A DNA stretch of 64,000 bases, from contig CANGFV010000002.1 of the NCBI GenBank assembly GCA_947453225.1, forward strand, positions 20,627 to 84,626, in the 5' to 3' direction. Positions 58,666-64,000 of this stretch are shown piece by piece. This DNA is from Pseudomonadota bacterium (GTDB lineage: Bacteria; Pseudomonadota; Gammaproteobacteria; Steroidobacterales; Steroidobacteraceae). Below the pieces are notes generated by a model, which saw only the letters and a list, made by a program, of their open reading frames with translations, was not told the DNA's origin and did not search any database. The position numbers were made by a program, and so were the translations under genes. Every line of letters starts with the position of its first letter. Positions within the stretch are counted from its first letter, which is position 1.

Positions 58666-59955
58666 ATGGAATTTCTTGATCTTCCTCCGCTACATCAGGC
58701 TCAAGGCACGATTCGCTTGCCGGGTTCGAAAAGTATTTCAAATCGAACCTTGTTGTTGGCCGCGCTGTCCAAGGGCGTGACTGAAATCCGTGATTTACTC
58801 AGTTCAGATGACACCGATCGCATGCTGGAGGCATTAAGCACCTTAGGTGTTTCGATAGAAAAAATTGCTGCGCATGATTTTCGTGTTACCGGTCGCGCTG
58901 ACGGTTTCCTAAATAAACAGGCCAAATTATTTTTAGGCAATGCGGGGACTGCGTTTCGTCCACTGACTGCGGTGTTGGCATTGTCCGGTGGTAATTACGA
59001 GCTGTCCGGTGTGCCGCGCATGCATGAGCGTCCCATTGGTGATCTTGTGGATGCATTAAGACAGGTAGGTGCGCAGATTCAATATCTAGGTAATGAAGGA
59101 TTTCCGCCATTATCTATTCAGCCTGCACGACTTCATGCGGGCAGTGTTGTGCGTATTAGAGGTAATGTTTCTAGTCAGTTTTTAACAGCACTGTTGATGG
59201 CCTTGCCTACGGTGGGTGTTGCAACGACAGTTGAAGTAGTCGGTGAATTAATTTCAAAACCTTATATCGAAATGACTTTGAAACTAATGGCACAGTTTGG
59301 AGTGCATGTACAGCGCGATGGCTGGCAGCGATTCACTATTGCTGCAGATCAGCACTACGTTTCGCCGAGCACAGTGTTTGTAGAAGGCGATGCTTCTTCG
59401 GCCTCGTATTTTCTCGCAGCTGGCGCGATTGCAGGCGGGCCGGTACGCGTTGAAGGTGTGGGTAAGCACAGTATTCAAGGTGATGTGGCGTTTGCGCAGG
59501 CGCTACAACAACTGGGTGCGCAGGTCAGCATGGCGGATCAGTACATTGAATCGAGTGCACCTTCAAACGTTAAGCTCAAAGCATTTGATATGGATTGCAA
59601 TTACATTCCCGACGCCGCCATGACATTGGCAGTTGCTGCCTTATTTTGTGATGGTTCATCACGACTAACAAACATTGGCAGTTGGCGTGTTAAAGAAACG
59701 GATCGCATCACCGCGATGGCAAATGAACTGCGTAAATTAGGTGCCGTGGTTGAAGAGGGGCAGGATTGGTTGCGTATCACGCCACCAATGAAGCTCACTC
59801 CACATGCAGCTATTGATACTTACGATGATCATCGTATGGCGATGTGCTTTTCGTTGGTTGCACTCGGTGGTGTGCCCATACGTATTAATGATCCGAAGTG
59901 CGTGGCTAAGACCTTTCCTGAATATTTCGATAAATTTCATAGCATCACCCGTTGA
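58666..59955 (+). CDS. aroA: 3-phosphoshikimate 1-carboxyvinyltransferase (EPSP synthase)
   Basis: A 429-residue class I EPSP synthase in the shikimate pathway. Motifs: [18 protein letters not shown] (residues 18-35), [11 protein letters not shown] (about 89-99), [31 protein letters not shown], and [16 protein letters not shown]. Length is typical. It lies 6 nt after hisC, so the two are co-translated or closely coupled. Confidence 0.96.
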   Translation: MEFLDLPPLHQAQGTIRLPGSKSISNRTLLLAALSKGVTEIRDLLSSDDTDRMLEALSTLGVSIEKIAAHDFRVTGRADGFLNKQAKLFLGNAGTAFRPLTAVLALSGGNYELSGVPRMHERPIGDLVDALRQVGAQIQYLGNEGFPPLSIQPARLHAGSVVRIRGNVSSQFLTALLMALPTVGVATTVEVVGELISKPYIEMTLKLMAQFGVHVQRDGWQRFTIAADQHYVSPSTVFVEGDASSASYFLAAGAIAGGPVRVEGVGKHSIQGDVAFAQALQQLGAQVSMADQYIESSAPSNVKLKAFDMDCNYIPDAAMTLAVAALFCDGSSRLTNIGSWRVKETDRITAMANELRKLGAVVEEGQDWLRITPPMKLTPHAAIDTYDDHRMAMCFSLVALGGVPIRINDPKCVAKTFPEYFDKFHSITR

Positions 59956-60034
59956 TGCAACGCATGCCTGCTAATGCGCGCTGTCATGGCATCCCTTACA
60001 CTGTCGCATCGCTAAGTTTGGGTGGGCAGGCTAG

Positions 60035-60718
60035 ATGAGCGCAGTTCCGGTTCTTACCATTGATGGTCCGAGTGGCTCTGGCAAGGGCACGTTGGCGCGT
60101 CGTGTCGCCCAGCAACTGGGTTGGCAGTTACTCGACAGCGGAGCCTTGTATCGGCTGCTGGCGCTGGCAGGTGCGCGTCAAGGGTTGGCGCCATTAGATG
60201 AGTCGGGTCATGCTGCCCTTGCTGGCAGAATGAATATTCGGTTTTCCAGTGACTCTGCTGGCGAAGAAAATATTTTCCTTGAAAATGAAGAGGTTAGCCG
60301 AGAAATCCGTACTGAAACTGCGGGTGAGGGCGCCTCACGCGTGGCCGCCATGCCCAGCGTGCGCAGCGCTCTGACTGAACGGCAAAGGCAATTTGCTCAG
60401 TGGCCGGGGCTGGTGGCTGACGGTCGGGACATGGGCACGGTAATTTTTCCGGCGGCTCGGCTGAAGATTTTTCTCACCGCCAGTGCCGAAGAACGAGCCC
60501 GCAGACGCTATAAGCAGTTGAAAGACAAGGGTTTCGATGTTAGCCTTGCCGCCCTTTCGCAAGAGCTGGCCGAGCGTGATCGTCGCGATGCAAATCGCGC
60601 TGTTTCTCCACTTAAGCCTGCCGATGACGCCGAGTTACTCGATAGTACCGGCATGAGCATTGAGCAAGTTGAGCAGGCGGTACTGACCCTAGCGAAAACA
60701 CGTCAGTTGTTTCGCTGA
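60035..60718 (+). CDS. cmk: Cytidylate kinase
   Basis: A 227-residue kinase phosphorylating CMP and dCMP. P-loop GPSGSGKGT is at residues 11-19; LLDSGALYRLLAL, VADGRDMGTVIFPAA and an RDANRAVSPLKPADDA lid region are present. It is 79 nt after aroA and 169 nt before rpsA, the conserved cmk-rpsA arrangement. Confidence 0.96.
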   Translation: MSAVPVLTIDGPSGSGKGTLARRVAQQLGWQLLDSGALYRLLALAGARQGLAPLDESGHAALAGRMNIRFSSDSAGEENIFLENEEVSREIRTETAGEGASRVAAMPSVRSALTERQRQFAQWPGLVADGRDMGTVIFPAARLKIFLTASAEERARRRYKQLKDKGFDVSLAALSQELAERDRRDANRAVSPLKPADDAELLDSTGMSIEQVEQAVLTLAKTRQLFR

Positions 60719-60746
60719 TTTCTGCCCGCTCTCCCATTACTCAGGG

Positions 60747-60887
60747 ATGGAGTTGCGCATTCGCGCCGGCAATCTCGAAGCTGCAGATTTTTTTGGCGCC
60801 ATGCTGGATGCATGGCGGATTTAACTACCCCTGGCTAAACAGGATGATGGCTTGGGAAAAAATGTGGGTTATTACCCAAGAGTTCAC
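60747..60887 (+). promoter_or_regulatory. Structured rpsA leader (candidate S1 autoregulation site)
   Basis: Two hairpins lie before the rpsA ATG: a perfect 8-bp stem at 60797-60804/60810-60817 (5-nt loop) and a 5-bp stem at 60865-60869/60874-60878 ending 9 nt before the start. The start has only a weak AGAG Shine-Dalgarno. In E. coli, S1 represses its own mRNA through a folded leader with a weak Shine-Dalgarno; the same is inferred here. A 25-codon open frame (60747-60824) spans the first hairpin; whether it is translated is unknown. Confidence 0.5.
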
Positions 60888-62561
60888 ATGTCAGAAAGTT
60901 TTGCTCAAATGTTAGAAGAGAGTTTTGCTACCTCGGCAATTAAGCCGGGTGCAATTCTCACGGGTGTGGTTGTTGCTGTCAGCGATGCAGTGGTTATTAT
61001 CAATGCAGGTCTGAAGAGTGAAGCCGTGATCGACGTGGCTCAGTTTAAGAACGAGTCCGGCGAAGTTGAAGTGAATGTGGGTGACCAAGTTGAAGTTGCC
61101 CTAGAAAGCATGGAAGACGGCTCAGGCGAAACTCGCCTATCACGTGAAAAAGCTAAACGCGCTCGCACTTGGACTCGTTTGGAGCAAGCGTTCGAGAAGC
61201 AAGAAATCATCAAAGGCCTCGTCAATGGTCGCGTCAAAGGCGGCTTTACTGTGGAAATCGATTTCGTGCGTGCCTTCTTGCCAGGTTCGTTGGTGGATGT
61301 ACGCCCAGTGCGTGATCCAAGCTACTTGGAAGGCAAAGTTCATGAATTTAAGATCATTAAGCTCGATCAAAAGCGTAATAACGTCGTGGTGTCACGTCGT
61401 GCTGTAGTTGAGCAGGAAAGCAGTGCTGAGCGTTCTGAAATGCTCGAAAAACTGCAGGAAGGCGCGATGGTGCGCGGTACGATCAAGAACCTCACCGATT
61501 ACGGTGCGTTCGTTGATCTCGGTGGCATCGATGGTCTATTGCATATCACTGATATGGCTTGGAAGCGCGTCAAGCATCCTTCTGAAGTGGTGCAAGTCGG
61601 TCAAGAAATTGATGTTCGCATCCTCAAGTTTGATCGTGAGCGTCAACGCGTCAGTTTAGGCATTAAGCAGTTGGGCAGCGATCCTTGGGAAAATATTGCC
61701 CGTCGTTATCCTGCCAATACGCGTATGTTCGGTAAGGTCACCAACATTGCTGATTACGGTTGCTTTGTGGAAATTGAAGAAGGCGTGGAAGGCTTGGTAC
61801 ACGTCTCTGAAATGGATTGGACCAACAAGAACGTGGCCCCAGCTAAGGTGGTGCACGTAGGTCAGGAAGTGGAAGTGATGGTGCTCGACATTGATGAAGA
61901 GCGTCGTCGTATTTCTCTGGGCCTCAAGCAGTGTCAGACCAATCCGTGGAAAGACTTCGGTGATAGCTTCAATCGTGGCGATCATGTCAGCGGTCAGATT
62001 AAGTCCATCACTGATTTCGGTATCTTCATCGGTCTGAATGGTGGTATTGATGGTCTGATTCACTTGTCGGATATCTCTTGGGATATTCCTGGTGAAGAAG
62101 CCGTACGTAGCTATCAGAAAGGCCAGACAGTGGATGCCATGGTGTTGGCCATTGATCCTGAGCGTGAGCGTATCTCGCTGGGTATCAAGCAACTGGCTAA
62201 AGACCCATTCTCAACTTGGATTGCTGAACATCCTAAGGGCACTATCGTTACCGGTAAGGTGCGTGAAGTGGACGCCAAGGGTGCCATCATTGATCTGGGT
62301 GGCGGTGTAGACGGTCATCTGCGTGCGTCTGAATTGTCACGTGATCGCGTTGAAGATGCGCGCACTGTGCTCAAAGTAGATGACGAAGTCGAAGCCAAGT
62401 TCACGGGCGTTGATCGCAAGTCGCGTACGATTGCCTTGTCGATTAAAGCTAAGGATATGCATGAAGAAGCTGAAGCGATGCAAAGCTATCGCAGTGATTC
62501 TTCAACAGGCACCAGCTTGGGTGATTTGTTGAAGGAACATATTTCAGGACAAGACAATTAA
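60888..62561 (+). CDS. rpsA: 30S ribosomal protein S1
   Basis: This 557-residue protein of six S1 RNA-binding repeats unfolds and docks mRNA on the ribosome. Repeats include [74 protein letters not shown] and [24 protein letters not shown]. The start ATG 60888 (M-S-E-S-F-A) equals the E. coli start and gives the same length; TTG 60852 is rejected. It follows cmk and precedes ihfB, as expected. Confidence 0.97.
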   Translation: MSESFAQMLEESFATSAIKPGAILTGVVVAVSDAVVIINAGLKSEAVIDVAQFKNESGEVEVNVGDQVEVALESMEDGSGETRLSREKAKRARTWTRLEQAFEKQEIIKGLVNGRVKGGFTVEIDFVRAFLPGSLVDVRPVRDPSYLEGKVHEFKIIKLDQKRNNVVVSRRAVVEQESSAERSEMLEKLQEGAMVRGTIKNLTDYGAFVDLGGIDGLLHITDMAWKRVKHPSEVVQVGQEIDVRILKFDRERQRVSLGIKQLGSDPWENIARRYPANTRMFGKVTNIADYGCFVEIEEGVEGLVHVSEMDWTNKNVAPAKVVHVGQEVEVMVLDIDEERRRISLGLKQCQTNPWKDFGDSFNRGDHVSGQIKSITDFGIFIGLNGGIDGLIHLSDISWDIPGEEAVRSYQKGQTVDAMVLAIDPERERISLGIKQLAKDPFSTWIAEHPKGTIVTGKVREVDAKGAIIDLGGGVDGHLRASELSRDRVEDARTVLKVDDEVEAKFTGVDRKSRTIALSIKAKDMHEEAEAMQSYRSDSSTGTSLGDLLKEHISGQDN

Positions 62562-62577
62562 TTGGTATTGCTAGCGT

Positions 62578-62619
62578 GCTGGCTGTCGGAGTAATGACCT
62601 ACAGCCAGCTTTAGCTGGC
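62578..62619 (+). promoter_or_regulatory. Mutually exclusive hairpins before ihfB
   Basis: ACAGCCAGC (62601-62609) pairs perfectly with upstream GCTGGCTGT (62578-62586), or its last six bases pair with downstream GCTGGC (62614-62619) around a TTTA loop. The two folds cannot coexist. This lies 30 nt before the ihfB ATG and has no T-run. Confidence 0.45.
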
Positions 62620-62648
62620 CTTAAGACCATCAGATTGCGAGTGAAGAT

Positions 62649-62951
62649 ATGACCAAGTCAGAGCTCATTGAATTACTAGCTGCAAAACAAAAGCACTTGC
62701 CAACCAAAGATGTGGAATTGGCGGTTAAGCAAGTGTTGGAAATTATGGGCGATGCCCTGGCCGAAGGTGAGCGAATTGAAATTCGTGGCTTCGGTAGTTT
62801 CTCGTTGCACTATCGTCCGGCGCGTCAGGGTCGTAACCCTAAAACGGGTGACGCTGTGGCCTTGTCGGGCAAGTACGTGCCTCATTTCAAGCCTGGTAAA
62901 GAGCTGCGTGAACGTGTGGATGCCAGTATCGGTACGCCAATTCGAGATTAA
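62649..62951 (+). CDS. ihfB: Integration host factor subunit beta
   Basis: A 100-residue HU/IHF-family DNA-bending protein; the beta subunit is recognised by [14 protein letters not shown], the [22 protein letters not shown] arm, and the rpsA-ihfB context. It pairs with IhfA encoded elsewhere. The C-terminus [17 protein letters not shown] is slightly longer than in E. coli (94 aa). Confidence 0.96.
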   Translation: MTKSELIELLAAKQKHLPTKDVELAVKQVLEIMGDALAEGERIEIRGFGSFSLHYRPARQGRNPKTGDAVALSGKYVPHFKPGKELRERVDASIGTPIRD

Positions 62952-63005
62952 GGTTTCGAGATTAAAGTACTGATTCTGAAGTCTTACTGACGGTGGAATT
63001 TTATA

Positions 63006-63037
63006 GGCGGATTCCGGGGCTCCTGAATCCGCCTTTT
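63006..63037 (+). terminator. Intrinsic terminator after ihfB
   Basis: A perfect 9-bp stem GGCGGATTC/GAATCCGCC (63006-63014 with 63025-63033), 10-nt loop, followed by four T. It lies 54 nt after the ihfB stop and separates it from lapA. Confidence 0.75.
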
Positions 63038-63066
63038 CTTTGGCTTCTGCTTTGTGGTTCTGCAAC

Positions 63067-63079
63067 GTACACTGTGTAC
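63067..63079 (+). promoter_or_regulatory. Perfect palindrome overlapping the lapA leader
   Basis: GTACAC-T-GTGTAC sits 2 nt before the lapA ATG, where a Shine-Dalgarno would normally be. It is operator-like, but no binding protein can be named. Confidence 0.35.
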
Positions 63080-63081
63080 CT

Positions 63082-63357
63082 ATGGCTCAGATAAAACTCA
63101 TTGCATTATTGTTGCTGGCATTTGTGCTGGCGCTGTTGTGCGTGGCCTTAAATCCAAGCCTGGTGTTAATTGAGTTGGGTGTGGTGACCATTCAGATACG
63201 CCAGGGCGTCGTATTGGTCGTAGTCCTGATCATTGGGCTACTTTTAGGCGTGGCATTGCAGGCCAAGTGGATTGCCCAATTACTTGCTGAGCGTGGGCGG
63301 TTACGTCGCGCGCTCAAAGCTACCGAGACTAAGTTGCAGGATAATCAGAGCGCCTGA
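63082..63357 (+). CDS. lapA: Lipopolysaccharide assembly protein LapA domain protein
   Basis: A 91-residue inner-membrane protein of the DUF1049/LapA family: two membrane helices (about 4-22 and 42-63) with the connecting ALNPSLVLIELGVVTI typical of the family, then a basic cytoplasmic segment (RGRLRRALK). It acts with LapB in controlling LpxC and LPS synthesis. ATG 63082 is chosen; a TTG at 63040 adds unlikely residues. Its stop overlaps the lapB start (TGATG). Confidence 0.9.
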   Translation: MAQIKLIALLLLAFVLALLCVALNPSLVLIELGVVTIQIRQGVVLVVVLIIGLLLGVALQAKWIAQLLAERGRLRRALKATETKLQDNQSA

Positions 63358-64000
63358 TGTTTAGGGAATTTCCAGTCGATTTTTGGTTGGCATTGCTGTT
63401 AGCGGCGGCAGCTGGTTGGTTTGCACGGCAAAGCTTTTTGAATGCGCGTCGGATTAAGACAAAGCCTCGCGTTGAACCATTCAATCGACAGTACTTTGCC
63501 GGACTGAATCATTTGCTTAATGAACAGCAAGATAAGGCATTGGAAGTGTTGAAAGGATTGGCTGAGTCAGATGCTGATGTGATTGAAACACAGTTAGCGC
63601 TCGGGCATTTGTATCGTCGCCGTGGTGAGGTGGATCGCGCGATCCATATTCATGAAACCATCATGCAGCGACCTAACTTACCGGCGGTGTTGTCGCAACA
63701 GGCGCACTTTGCCCTAGGTGAAGATTATCTAAAAGCAGGATTGCTGGATCGCGCTGAGCAATGCTTTCAGAAGTTGGTTGAATCAGCGGCACATCGTAGT
63801 GCGGCGCTGCGTCATCTACTGAGTATTTATGAACAGCAGGGAGATTGGTTGCAGGCAATCAATACTTATCAACAGTTAGCTACTTTTAGTTCGCCTGAGC
63901 ATCCAACAGCGCTGGCACATTATTACTGCGAGCTTGCCGAGCAGTCACAACGTGCTGGATTAAAATCACAGGCGGAGTCTTATCTGGATCAAGCATTTGC
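63357..64000 (+). CDS. lapB: Lipopolysaccharide assembly protein LapB, 3'-truncated by window edge
   Basis: The first 214 residues of the TPR protein LapB, which guides FtsH degradation of LpxC and couples LPS synthesis to transport. The frame is open to the end of the window. It has an N-terminal membrane helix (about 8-22), the linker YFAGLNHLLNEQQDKALEVL, then TPR repeats (ETQLALGHLYRRRGEVDRAI; HFALGEDYLKAGLLDRAEQCF; LLSIYEQQGDWLQAI). The C-terminal TPRs and rubredoxin-type metal domain lie outside. Overlap with lapA implies translational coupling. Confidence 0.93.
   Translation, partial: MFREFPVDFWLALLLAAAAGWFARQSFLNARRIKTKPRVEPFNRQYFAGLNHLLNEQQDKALEVLKGLAESDADVIETQLALGHLYRRRGEVDRAIHIHETIMQRPNLPAVLSQQAHFALGEDYLKAGLLDRAEQCFQKLVESAAHRSAALRHLLSIYEQQGDWLQAINTYQQLATFSSPEHPTALAHYYCELAEQSQRAGLKSQAESYLDQAF

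Noticed and set aside
58930..58965. AroA active-site loop NAGTAFRPL differs from E. coli NAGTAMRPL
   Set aside because: The Gly and Pro positions linked to glyphosate response are unchanged; Phe for Met looks like ordinary variation.

Overview
The window is an ordinary bacterial chromosome segment of roughly 50% GC, densely coding, with no insertion sequence, integrase or CRISPR array visible. The gene content points to a gammaproteobacterium outside the enteric group. It has a nuoG-N operon, metY-rimP-nusA-infB-rbfA-truB-rpsO-pnp, SMC with ScpA/ScpB (not MukBEF), zipA next to ligA, and gyrA-serC-serA-pheA-hisC-aroA-cmk-rpsA-ihfB-lapA-lapB. The long Lys/Ala/Pro-tailed DksA and the yciB-bolA-parvulin cluster resemble Xanthomonadales/Nevskiales relatives. 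That placement is inference from gene content only.

Layout: 1-9212 is the respiratory complex I operon (nuoG, cut by the window edge, through nuoN). 9213-9900 is an AT-rich stretch with several dyads and one small PEP-CTERM protein behind an extended -10 promoter. 9999-18952 is the translation/RNA block: initiator tRNA with a strong stable-RNA promoter, rimP, nusA, infB, rbfA, truB, rpsO and pnp. 19040-27062 is an accessory island, all on the minus strand: a Csu-type (archaic) chaperone-usher pilus operon of four spore-coat-U pilins, chaperone, usher and a fifth spore-coat-U subunit, followed by a LuxR-type regulator and a secreted protein of four cysteine-paired repeats. 27191-29200 holds gluQ and dksA (minus). 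29411-36270 holds smc, zipA and ligA (plus). 36372-38254 holds a lipoprotein parvulin, bolA and yciB (minus). 38392-44088 holds yciO-like, trpS, scpA, scpB, a degenerate rluB-like gene and purU (plus). 44116-47782 holds a YciK-type SDR, a squalene/phytoene-synthase-like protein, rmuC and ubiG (minus). 48018-64000 is plus strand: gyrA, an unrecognised membrane protein, a GAF-GGDEF-EAL protein, then the serine/aromatic amino acid and cmk-rpsA-ihfB-lapAB cluster, with lapB cut by the window end.

The most interesting signals are in and around the pilus island. A run of nine G:C pairs sits inside the 17-bp spacer of the best candidate promoter of the pilus operon, the architecture of a slipped-strand phase-variation switch. 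A perfect 18-bp inverted repeat without a U-tract lies directly after the first pilin gene, where it could protect that message and set subunit ratios. Other points are an RluB-family protein whose catalytic GRLD motif reads NPMH, a squalene-synthase-family protein lacking the first Asp-rich motif and resembling the complex I assembly factor NDUFAF6, a two-cysteine DksA with a histone-H1-like tail, and structured leaders before rimP, pnp, rpsA and ihfB.
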